Shown in pieces: positions 51,146-59,003 of a stretch of DNA of 64,000 nt (positions within the stretch are counted from its first letter, which is position 1; the number at the start of each line of letters is the position of its first letter). The position numbers were made by a program, and so were the translations under genes. The notes under the pieces were generated by a model. The model was not told where the DNA came from, ran no database searches, and worked only from the letters and a program-made list of their open reading frames with translations. Source of the DNA: Citrobacter sp. R56 (GTDB taxonomy: Bacteria; Pseudomonadota; Gammaproteobacteria; Enterobacterales; Enterobacteriaceae); the NCBI RefSeq assembly GCF_016811995.1, contig NZ_CP069159.1:1-64000 (forward strand), read 5' to 3'.

Positions 51146-51949
51146 ATGAAACCAGATTTGTTTACCGCAGTAATGAAAACCATCGGCAGCACGCAGGATG
51201 AGAAAATTCGAACAGCCATTGACAGCGCACTGGATACCCTTAACGAGAAAGCAAACCAGAACGCAGAGGCCACGATAAATAATGCTCTTGATGCGTTCAG
51301 CAAGGCTAAATCCGCACACACGGAAAATATGCTGAAACTGAATGATATTGATGCCGCCATTACCCGAAGCGAGAAAGAGCGTCAGAACGCCCTGAATGAA
51401 AGTGCTGAAGCTGAACAGAACTGGCGTACCCGTTTTCGCGAACTGCGCGGCATGATGACCCCGGAACTGAAAACCGAACACAGTCAGCGAGTGGCCGGTC
51501 GGGAGCTGGCGGAGGAATTCACCGCCATGATTGATGAGCTCAACGATGATAAAGCCAGTACCATGCTGTCCGCCTGTACATCAGGAAAAGAATACGTCAG
51601 CGCCCATTCAGAGGCGCTTTCTGCCCATGCCCGGAATGAGTGGTCGGCGGTCATGAAAGAGATTCCCCCGGAGCTGGTACGCGCTTTCGCGTTACGCCTG
51701 CGTGAGCTCGAAATTAAGGGGGAAGAACACCCTCACAACGTTCTCATTCAGGAGCTGGGTGAGAATGTACTGGTGCAAAGCAGGTTCTACACATTCAACA
51801 TGGCGCAGGAGCCGGTAATTTCAAAAATTGGGCTTCACCGTCCGGCTCTTACCGGCGTGGACATGAAACTCTATAAAAGCCCTGCTCTCAGAATGGCGCG
51901 GGCTAAAGAGCTGGCGCAGAAGAAAAAATCGCAGGGGGTTAAGCCATGA
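51146..51949 (+). CDS. Sid-like capsid size determination protein
   Basis: Sid forms an external scaffold that makes helper capsids small, so that only the satellite genome fits. 267 residues (P4 Sid 244), coiled-coil-rich; the segment NDIDAAITRSEKERQNALNE and NWRTRFRELRGMMTPELK then QRVAGRELAEEF align with P4 Sid. The N terminus is extended. First gene of the late operon; its stop overlaps the next start (ATGA). Confidence 0.82.
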   Translation: MKPDLFTAVMKTIGSTQDEKIRTAIDSALDTLNEKANQNAEATINNALDAFSKAKSAHTENMLKLNDIDAAITRSEKERQNALNESAEAEQNWRTRFRELRGMMTPELKTEHSQRVAGRELAEEFTAMIDELNDDKASTMLSACTSGKEYVSAHSEALSAHARNEWSAVMKEIPPELVRAFALRLRELEIKGEEHPHNVLIQELGENVLVQSRFYTFNMAQEPVISKIGLHRPALTGVDMKLYKSPALRMARAKELAQKKKSQGVKP

Positions 51950-52188
51950 TGCGCTGCCCGTACTGCAAACAGGCTGCCCATGTCCGTACCAGCCGTTACC
52001 TGTCGGATAATGTCAAACAGAGCTACCTCCAGTGCGTGAATGTCTTTTGCTCCACGACCTTTCGCACCATCGAGTCCATTGATGAGGTGATACGACCACC
52101 GGCAGAAGAAAAGCCCGAACCACCGCAGACAGTACCAGAAACACCGACCCGAATTCTGGACTGCGCCCGCTCATCGCAGCGCCACTGA
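51946..52188 (+). CDS. Ogr/delta-family zinc-finger late activator
   Basis: 80 residues with one Ogr domain: CPYCKQAAHVRTSRYLSD...YLQCVNVFCSTTF has the CxxC...CxxxxC zinc ligands. It activates helper and satellite late promoters through TGT-N12-ACA boxes. P4 delta has two such modules; this is a single-module, Ogr-like form. Confidence 0.88.
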   Translation: MMRCPYCKQAAHVRTSRYLSDNVKQSYLQCVNVFCSTTFRTIESIDEVIRPPAEEKPEPPQTVPETPTRILDCARSSQRH

Positions 52189-52204
52189 TTCAGGAGAAAA
52201 GACA

Positions 52205-52780
52205 ATGGCACGAGCACTACTGGAACAGGCCTTTGAAGTCTGTCAGAAGAATAAATCGGACTGGATGAGCGGCAAATCAGCACTGGCGCGGGCTGAAATG
52301 GCGCTAAAAGAGCTGGAGCTGACCTGTACCCGTTATGAACCGGAGGCAGCACAGGCGCTGCGTGATGATATTGACCTGAAAAAATGGGCGGTAAATCAGT
52401 CGGCCGGGCATTACATCCGGTCACATGAGGCCGTGCAGCGTATCAGTATCCGTCGTCAGCTCCACGCCTTTATGCAGGTAAGCGGCGACGCGCTGGCCGC
52501 AGCATTGGCACCGGAATTAATGCACCTCAGCGAACAACCTGAAATAGTCAGAGAACGGGCTCTCGACCGTGCGGCCGCCAGTGTTCGCGAAGCGCTGTCC
52601 GTTTACCTGGCCAGCGGAGGAAATATTGATTACGCAGAGGGCGATAGCGATATTCTGACAACCATCGGTTTCCGGCCTGACAGAGCATCGAGAGACGACA
52701 ACCGGGCAAAATATACACCTGAACAGAGTCAGATTTTCATGCGTCGACAGGCCGCGCAGACCCGCAAAAAATCCGCATAA
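52205..52780 (+). CDS. psu: Psu-like polarity suppression and capsid decoration protein
   Basis: 191 residues (P4 Psu 190). Segment NQSAGHYIRSHEAVQRISIR and the C-terminal DSDILTTIGFRPD are near-identical to P4 Psu, which inhibits Rho-dependent termination and decorates the small capsid. Last gene of the late operon; GGAGAAAAGAC precedes the ATG. Confidence 0.92.
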   Translation: MARALLEQAFEVCQKNKSDWMSGKSALARAEMALKELELTCTRYEPEAAQALRDDIDLKKWAVNQSAGHYIRSHEAVQRISIRRQLHAFMQVSGDALAAALAPELMHLSEQPEIVRERALDRAAASVREALSVYLASGGNIDYAEGDSDILTTIGFRPDRASRDDNRAKYTPEQSQIFMRRQAAQTRKKSA

Positions 52781-53155
52781 AATGCCCCGAAAATACCCGT
52801 CTTTTTAATAAAAATAGCCATGCATGCCTACGCTGCATGGCTTTGCATGCAAAACCCTGAATTTTCCACACCCCGCCGCACCAGCACTGGTGCGGCCTGA
52901 GCCCCTTCATGCATCTGCATTAAAAGCGCCCCAGGAAGCGGGCAGGCGTGGCGGGGAGAGCATTGCGCGCAGAGCATTTATGTTTTTATTTTGTGAAAAT
53001 ACGATTGTATTTCATATCTAATGCTTCTATTCGTCGGGATAAAATGAGAGAGATAACGTTTTTATCAAATTCTCAATCCCAGTTATCGAGTAAAACTGTT
53101 AAATTTGTTTCTCTTTAAACTGCGCCTAGGTGACGCAGTTTCTCAACAATCCCTA
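52781..53155. other. Non-coding region with cos-like site and hairpins
   Basis: 375 bases between psu and the SIR2 gene. A GCCATGCA/TGCATGGC arm pair (52817-52843), a CCGCACCAG/CTGGTGCGG hairpin (about 52880-52898) and GC-rich DNA with the cos-like site at 52945; after 52980 the composition becomes AT-rich, marking the cargo boundary. Confidence 0.6.
52945..52963 (+). other. P2/P4-type cos site
   Basis: GGCGTGGCGGGGAGAGCAT matches the 19-base P2/P4 cohesive end GGCGAGGCGGGGAAAGCAC, as I recall it, at 16 of 19 positions, and is followed by TGCGCGC as in P2. It lies downstream of psu as expected for the packaging site. Confidence 0.8.
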
Positions 53156-55894
53156 TCAAGAGTATGTTTCGTATTGTTTTACTATTTTCTCTATTTTTTC
53201 AAGTGCAGGGGCATATTCTTTCATCATTTTTGTTTCAACTAGATAACGCAATAAACTTTCGAAATTTATTGCTTCACCAGAATATTTGTATTTCCCAAAT
53301 CGATCCATTGATTTGAATGCTTCGTCAGCAAGAGATGAATTAGGTGGCGTTATTCCTGAGGCCATCAAAAATAATCCTAAACGTAGTTGGTTTTCAGGGT
53401 TAAGTTTAGATGATGGGATTGTTTTAACAAAAGATGAAAGAATCATCCTTACTGAGTTACTACCAATCAGGTATAATTCATATATGATTGTTTCGACTAC
53501 TTGAGCTTTTTCTTCATCACTTAATTTTTGTAATTGAGATACTAACGCTTTTGTAGTTTCTTTATTTTTATAGGTTATATTTAACTGCATCGCTACAGAG
53601 TAAATATTTTGCACACCCTTTGTAAGGAAACAAACTCTTTCAGAACCATTTATAACACCATTGGATAGCTTCTCAAGAATTATGGTTATAACGTCAGATA
53701 CGAAATCTTTATTATATTTTGATTGTATGCGGTTATATCCTATTGTGATGAATTCTTCAATTGCATCAATTATTTGGATGGAGTTGCTGCTATGTTTTAG
53801 GAGCTTTAAAACAATAGTGTAAACCGGACTTTCATGATCGTCTATCTCTTGTGAGTTAGCTAGCAAGAATAATGACTTCACAATATAATCATCAACTTTG
53901 CTATAAAACCTATTATCAGAGATGTATGAGGTTGATAAATTTAACAAGACCTTATTAACCAACCAGTTTCTATCGTCAAGACTTAAATTTAGCATTAGGG
54001 AAGATTTGTTTTTTTTATTTTTAAAATATTCACGTAATTTTTTTTGTTCTATATATTTAATACATGAAAATAGCTCTTCTTTTTTTAGATTAATACTATC
54101 TGAGTTTTTTTGTTTAGTGATAATTATTTGGATGAACTTATTGGTTGCATAACGAAATTCCTTATATACATCTATTAAAAAACCATTCTTCATGACGAAG
54201 TTGACAATATTTAGGTGTAAGAATTCCGATTTATATTCCTCCGCATCCCAATGATATAGAACATTACTATTTTTTCTATCTTTAGTTTTTGCTAGAATGG
54301 AATCAATGGTGTAGTTAAAGTTAAATAGGTAGTTAAAATTGACTAGTTCTAAAACAGTAGAAGTGGAGCGTCTTATTTTTCTAGGAAACCCTTCGAATAT
54401 CTCACTAATGTTGTTAGGTTCAATTTCATTATATTTATCACGATTGGAAAGACCATACTTTAATTGATGGAGAATGACATTTTGGTTAAATAGTGAGAGT
54501 AAAAGGGAGGCATAGTTTTTTTGCTTGAGATCATAAGATATTAAATCTTCGGCAGCCATGTACGCCAGCTCATAGTGACCGTTTTGATAGAGTATATATG
54601 GGTCTGCACGGTCATAAGTTGAATTGTTCGAAGCGCGACATTTACGAGTGTAATCAAAGTCTTTTTCATAGTCGAAATTAAAATGGATATCATTAATATT
54701 GCTCATATCATCTGAAATATAGTCACTGAAAAGAACTGCATTCTTTTTCTTTTCATCTATTATAATTCCACTAATGTCGGCTTTATTTAATATTTTGAAT
54801 ATACCCTCTAATTTTGTTGTTATGGAAATATTTTTATTTTCGTCATTTTCTTTGACTATCTTGACAAATTGACTATATATAGATCTTAGGCTTTTATTAA
54901 TGTCCGAGCTTACTTCATTAGTGTAAAAATATAAAAAAGCATGCGGTTTATCATTCGTGTTACTATAAAATAAACCACAGTTAGTTAAGCTTCTTACTAT
55001 TTGTTCAGCAAGGATGCCATCTAGGTAATTTAAGTGAGATAATCTGTTGTTTATTTGATTAATAACATTGCTAGTAGATGTGTTTGTTATGTTTTTATTT
55101 TTTATGGATAACAGAAATGAATAGAGTTGATTGCTTTGCTTATTTTCAAATAAATTAGGTAGGGGGGCGTTATCTAATAGTATAGTCGTGATTCCATGGC
55201 TCGCAAGGTATTTTCTCTGGGCTTGATCGTCTTTGGAAACAGCGAGAAACATAGGAGGTCTGATATTTGAGTGATTTTGTGTCCACTTTATAATTTGCTT
55301 AATGTCAAAATCATTATACGAATAACCTAAGAACAAAATAGTATGCGTAGACAAAATACTCTTAATATAATTCGATATAAGAGGGAAATTGAACTCATAG
55401 TTTATATAATCATCTTCTTTGAATACAATATTATGATTCAAGAAGTCACCATGCATCTTTATTAGTTTTTTATCTAAGCTTGATTTCATCAAGTCTTTAT
55501 CGCTTGCAACTATACTGTATATAAATGCGTTATCAAGAGTTGTGTTTTCAAGTATACAATCCCAATTGGTTGTTATTACTACATGTGGGTTTATCTCGAA
55601 TATAAGTTTGTGAACTTTCGATGGAGGTGTATTGTTAGAAAAGAAAGATTTGATTTTTTTATAATATAAGTGCTCGCCAAACTCAAGGAAGTATAATTGT
55701 GCTACCTTTAAATAATCTATTTCGTAGTCAATATTCAACTCTGATTTGAGTTCATCGATTAAGTCCCCCCAACTTGGGAGCTTTATTGTTTTATTTTCAG
55801 AACATTTTGATACTCCAGCGCCTACAAAAATTGCTAATGAGTCTTCATCTATAGCATTTAAAATAGTATCGATATGTTTGTTATTGATGCTCAT
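53156..55894 (-). CDS. Large SIR2-domain protein, probable antiviral NADase
   Basis: 912 residues from ATG 55894 (GGGAA upstream). N-terminal SIR2 domain, about 15-265: GAGVS at 25-29, TTNWD with Asn110, MHGD with His148, and LGYSYNDFDI at 189-198; Asn and His correspond to the catalytic pair of defence NADases such as ThsA and DSR2. The remaining ~650 residues are predicted helical with no domain I recognise. Strongly AT-rich. It lies between psu/cos and int, the known cargo position of P4 satellites, and starts one base after the integrase stop. A longer in-frame start at 55975 would lie inside int. Confidence 0.85.
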   Translation of the reverse strand: MSINNKHIDTILNAIDEDSLAIFVGAGVSKCSENKTIKLPSWGDLIDELKSELNIDYEIDYLKVAQLYFLEFGEHLYYKKIKSFFSNNTPPSKVHKLIFEINPHVVITTNWDCILENTTLDNAFIYSIVASDKDLMKSSLDKKLIKMHGDFLNHNIVFKEDDYINYEFNFPLISNYIKSILSTHTILFLGYSYNDFDIKQIIKWTQNHSNIRPPMFLAVSKDDQAQRKYLASHGITTILLDNAPLPNLFENKQSNQLYSFLLSIKNKNITNTSTSNVINQINNRLSHLNYLDGILAEQIVRSLTNCGLFYSNTNDKPHAFLYFYTNEVSSDINKSLRSIYSQFVKIVKENDENKNISITTKLEGIFKILNKADISGIIIDEKKKNAVLFSDYISDDMSNINDIHFNFDYEKDFDYTRKCRASNNSTYDRADPYILYQNGHYELAYMAAEDLISYDLKQKNYASLLLSLFNQNVILHQLKYGLSNRDKYNEIEPNNISEIFEGFPRKIRRSTSTVLELVNFNYLFNFNYTIDSILAKTKDRKNSNVLYHWDAEEYKSEFLHLNIVNFVMKNGFLIDVYKEFRYATNKFIQIIITKQKNSDSINLKKEELFSCIKYIEQKKLREYFKNKKNKSSLMLNLSLDDRNWLVNKVLLNLSTSYISDNRFYSKVDDYIVKSLFLLANSQEIDDHESPVYTIVLKLLKHSSNSIQIIDAIEEFITIGYNRIQSKYNKDFVSDVITIILEKLSNGVINGSERVCFLTKGVQNIYSVAMQLNITYKNKETTKALVSQLQKLSDEEKAQVVETIIYELYLIGSNSVRMILSSFVKTIPSSKLNPENQLRLGLFLMASGITPPNSSLADEAFKSMDRFGKYKYSGEAINFESLLRYLVETKMMKEYAPALEKIEKIVKQYETYS

Positions 55895-55895
55895 T

Positions 55896-57062
55896 TTATT
55901 TCCCATAATTGTCTGAATACCATTGCAACATCTCTCTGCGTTTCTCAAGGTATTGAGCGTGATTGTAAGTACCACGGATGCTATTTTTATCTACATGAGC
56001 CAATTGCATCTCAATCCATGCACTATCAAACCCATACTCATGCAGAATTGTCGACATAGTGTGTCTAAAACCGTGACCTGTTGCGCGTCCTTTGTAACCA
56101 AGTAGCTCAATCACCTGTGAAACGCTTTCCTTTGAGATCGGCTTACTACGGTTGTTCCTGCCAATAAAAATATAAGGGTAGTGGCCAGTAATAGGCTTGA
56201 GTTGCTTGAAGAGGTCGATTACCTGAGTAGAAAGCGGCACTATGTGAGGTCTGCGCATTTTCATCCTTTCTGCTGGGATTTCCCATATACCTTTCTCAAG
56301 GTCAACCTCATCCCACGTAGCAAAGCGCATCTCTTGTGTTCGAACACCAGTTAGCATAACTATCTTTGTAGCATTTTTCGTAATGATGCTGCCGGTATAT
56401 GCTTCCAAATCCCGAATAAAATGAGGCAACTCTTCAGCGGACAAAAATGGATGGTGCTTTTGCTTAGGAACGGCCAGAGCGATAGCTAAATCAGGTGCAG
56501 GATTGTATTCAGCACGGCCAGTTATAATTGCATAGCGATACACCTCGCCGCATCTTTGGCGCACTTTTCTGGTTTTCTCTAGTGCTCCACGCTTCTCTAT
56601 TCGTCGCAATACTTCAAGCAGTTCTAACGGCTTGATTTCACTGATAGGGCGTTTACCAATGAACGGGAACACATCTTGCTCGAATGTCTTAATGATTTCT
56701 TCGCGATAGGCCACTGTCCAGCGGTCAGCTTTGTTGGCGTGCCATTCTCGACATATGGCTTCGAATGAGTTCTCTGTTGAGAGTTGTTGTGCCAGCTTTT
56801 GGGCTTTACGTTCTTCGACTGGATCAATGCCATTTGCGACCTGCTTACGGGCCGTATCGCGTTTCTCACGTGCTTCTGCGAGGCTCACAAGGTCGTAGCT
56901 GCCAAATGACATTAGCCGCGCTTTACCTGCAAAACGAAAGCGGAAGCGCCAGCCTTTTGAGCCGTCTGGATTGATGAGTAATGACAGCCCTTGTCCATCG
57001 TTCATTGTGTAGGGTTTGTCTTGAGGCTTTGCTCGTTTGATTTGTATGTCTGAAAGTGCCAT
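55896..57062 (-). CDS. int: P4-family tyrosine integrase
   Basis: 388 residues. N-terminal DUF4102 arm-binding domain (MALSDIQIKRAKPQDKPYTMNDGQGL), core-binding domain near 100-180, and catalytic domain with Arg in TGVRTQEMRFATWDEVD, His-x-x-Arg in GHGFRHTMS, His in LAHVDKN and Tyr in GTYNHAQYLEKR. Integrates into the selC 3' end, 160 bases away. Unusually, the SIR2 cargo gene follows with one base between, so the two may share a transcript. Confidence 0.95.
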   Translation of the reverse strand: MALSDIQIKRAKPQDKPYTMNDGQGLSLLINPDGSKGWRFRFRFAGKARLMSFGSYDLVSLAEAREKRDTARKQVANGIDPVEERKAQKLAQQLSTENSFEAICREWHANKADRWTVAYREEIIKTFEQDVFPFIGKRPISEIKPLELLEVLRRIEKRGALEKTRKVRQRCGEVYRYAIITGRAEYNPAPDLAIALAVPKQKHHPFLSAEELPHFIRDLEAYTGSIITKNATKIVMLTGVRTQEMRFATWDEVDLEKGIWEIPAERMKMRRPHIVPLSTQVIDLFKQLKPITGHYPYIFIGRNNRSKPISKESVSQVIELLGYKGRATGHGFRHTMSTILHEYGFDSAWIEMQLAHVDKNSIRGTYNHAQYLEKRREMLQWYSDNYGK

Positions 57063-57219
57063 GTGTATAAGTCAAAAATGTGTATAAAAAATCTATACAC
57101 ATCACTATACATATTTTTCATGGATTCAGGGAGAACTTGTCGGACGGTTACGGATGAGTGATTTACTATATGTGTTGAAAATAAAGGGTTTTTAGACGTT
57201 CTCGGATGACGGCGGAGGG

Positions 57220-57243
57220 ATTTTGGCGGAAGATCACAGGAGT
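57220..57243 (+). repeat. Proximal attachment site at the selC 3' end
   Basis: 24 bases overlapping the last 20 bases of tRNA-Sec plus 4 bases beyond CCA; identical to 45725-45748. Confidence 0.95.
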
Positions 57244-57318
57244 CGAACCTGCCCGGGACCGCTGGCGGCCCCAACTGGATTTGAAGTCCAGCCACCTCAC
57301 CGGAGATGACGATCTTCC
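57224..57318 (-). tRNA. selC: tRNA-Sec (anticodon UCA)
   Basis: 95 bases on the minus strand, starting GGAAGATCGTCATCTCCGGT and ending GATCTTCCGCCA with encoded CCA. The anticodon loop CTTCAAA gives UCA for UGA decoding; the long variable arm and 8-base acceptor stem (GGAAGATC/GATCTTCC) are specific for selenocysteine tRNA. Differs from E. coli selC in few positions. Integration site of the P4-like satellite. Confidence 0.97.
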
Positions 57319-57349
57319 GCGCCTCGATTGCTACATGGAGGCGGGGCGC

Positions 57350-57378
57350 ATTATAGCTACTTCCTGGCGTTTCCACAT
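57350..57378 (-). promoter_or_regulatory. selC promoter
   Basis: Minus-strand TATAAT -10 at 57350-57355 followed by a GC-rich discriminator (GCGCCCCGCC), typical of stable RNA genes. The -35 element is poorly matched. Confidence 0.6.
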
Positions 57379-57596
57379 CACTAATCACACTTTTTTCCTT
57401 ACCGTTTCGTCTTACTATGATCGGTTTCATATAAATCCCTATAAAATCCACTAGTTACATTTTCACCTCTCCTCCAGCGCTACGCCGATCACAGAAAACA
57501 AGAATCGTAAGTTGATAACAAAATAACGGAATACTCGCGTCCACAGGGATGGTTTACAACGTGTGTAACCGGTCTCATAACATCAAGGATAAGCAG

Positions 57597-58991
57597 ATGA
57601 AGAGTGAAGTGTTATCCGTTAAAGAGAAGATTGGCTACGGTATGGGAGATGCCGCCAGCCATATCATTTTTGATAACGTCATGTTGTATATGATGTTTTT
57701 CTATACCGATATTTTTGGTATTCCTGCCGGTTTTGTCGGCACCATGTTCCTGTTGGCGCGCGCGCTGGATGCGATCTCTGACCCTTGCATGGGACTGCTG
57801 GCTGACCGCACCCGTTCCCGCTGGGGCAAGTTCCGCCCGTGGATTTTGTTTGGCGCCATCCCGTTCGGCATTGTCTGCGTGCTGGCCTACACCACGCCGG
57901 ATCTCAGCATGAACGGCAAAATGATTTATGCCGCCGTTACCTACACGCTGCTGACCCTGCTGTATACCGTGGTGAATATTCCGTACTGCGCGCTGGGCGG
58001 CGTGATCACCAACGACCCGACGCAGCGTATCTCCCTGCAATCCTGGCGCTTTGTGCTGGCGACGGCGGGCGGCATGCTCTCCACGGTGCTGATGATGCCG
58101 CTGGTGAATCTGATTGGCGGCGACGACAAAGCCTTCGGTTTCCAGGGCGGGATCGCAGTGCTCTCCGTGGTGGCATTTCTGATGCTGGCGTTCTGCTTCT
58201 TTACCACCAAAGAGCGCATCCAGGTGCCGCCGAGCACCACCTCAATGCGTGAAGATCTGCGCGACATCTGGCAAAACGACCAGTGGCGCGTCGTTGGCGC
58301 GCTTACCATTCTCAACATTCTTGCCGTCTGCGTGCGCGGCGGCGCGATGATGTACTACTGCACCTGGATCATGGGCTCACCGGAAATCTTCGTCGCGTTC
58401 CTCACCACCTACTGCGTCGGCAACCTGATTGGTTCCGCGCTGGCGAAACCGCTTACCGACTGGAAATGTAAAGTCAGTATCTTCTGGTGGACCAACGCCG
58501 CACTGGCGGTCGTGAGCGTGGCGATGTTCTTCGTGCCGATGCAGGCCACAATCATAATGTTCGCCTTTATCTTCGTGATTGGCGTACTGCACCAGCTGGT
58601 AACGCCGATTCAGTGGGTCATGATGTCCGACACCGTCGACTATGGTGAATGGACCAACGGCAAACGCCTGACCGGCATCAGCTTCGCGGGCACGCTGTTC
58701 GTGCTGAAACTCGGCCTGGCGCTGGGCGGGGCGATGATTGGCTGGATGCTGGCCGGCGGTGGCTACGACGCCGCAGCTAAAACACAGAACAGCGCCACTA
58801 TCAGCATCATCATTGGCTTGTTCACGCTGGCCCCGGCGGTTTGCTACGTGCTGAGTGCGATTATCGCCAAACGCTATTACACGCTGAAAACGCCATTCCT
58901 GACCAAAATCATGGGCGAGCTGGCGCAAGGCGCGCGCCGCAATCAGCAGGCGTTTGAAACCCTGCCGGTCAGCAAAGAACTGCAGAACTAA
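57597..58991 (+). CDS. yicJ: YicJ, putative xyloside transporter (GPH family)
   Basis: 464 residues from ATG 57597 (AAGGA upstream; E. coli 460). Glycoside-pentoside-hexuronide:cation symporter with 12 helices; family signature ARALDAISDPCMGLLADRTRSRWGKFRPW and GISFAGTLFVLKLGLALGGAM. It probably imports alpha-xylosides such as isoprimeverose for YicI, encoded 12 bases downstream. Confidence 0.94.
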   Translation: MKSEVLSVKEKIGYGMGDAASHIIFDNVMLYMMFFYTDIFGIPAGFVGTMFLLARALDAISDPCMGLLADRTRSRWGKFRPWILFGAIPFGIVCVLAYTTPDLSMNGKMIYAAVTYTLLTLLYTVVNIPYCALGGVITNDPTQRISLQSWRFVLATAGGMLSTVLMMPLVNLIGGDDKAFGFQGGIAVLSVVAFLMLAFCFFTTKERIQVPPSTTSMREDLRDIWQNDQWRVVGALTILNILAVCVRGGAMMYYCTWIMGSPEIFVAFLTTYCVGNLIGSALAKPLTDWKCKVSIFWWTNAALAVVSVAMFFVPMQATIIMFAFIFVIGVLHQLVTPIQWVMMSDTVDYGEWTNGKRLTGISFAGTLFVLKLGLALGGAMIGWMLAGGGYDAAAKTQNSATISIIIGLFTLAPAVCYVLSAIIAKRYYTLKTPFLTKIMGELAQGARRNQQAFETLPVSKELQN

Positions 58992-59003
58992 GAGGATAAA
59001 AGT

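Larger units (their letters stand above)
45725..57243. mobile_element. P4-like phage satellite integrated at selC
   Basis: About 11.5 kb bounded by a perfect 24-base direct repeat of the selC 3' end. Contents in order: crr-like repeats, unknown gene, alpha primase-helicase, DUF5375 gene, small early gene, Kil/Icd-like gene, RNA immunity region, vis/alpA, iteron cluster, late promoter, sid, ogr, psu, cos-like site, SIR2 cargo, integrase. Size and gene order match phage P4 (11.6 kb). It lacks capsid, tail and terminase genes, so it depends on a P2-type helper. No broken gene is seen, so it may be mobile. Confidence 0.95.

Noticed and set aside
55895..55975. 27-residue N-terminal extension of the SIR2 protein
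   Set aside because: It would lie inside the integrase coding sequence; ATG 55894 directly follows the int stop and starts near the conserved domain.
45725..57243. Full prophage
   Set aside because: No capsid, portal, terminase, tail or lysis genes; gene content is that of a P4-type satellite.
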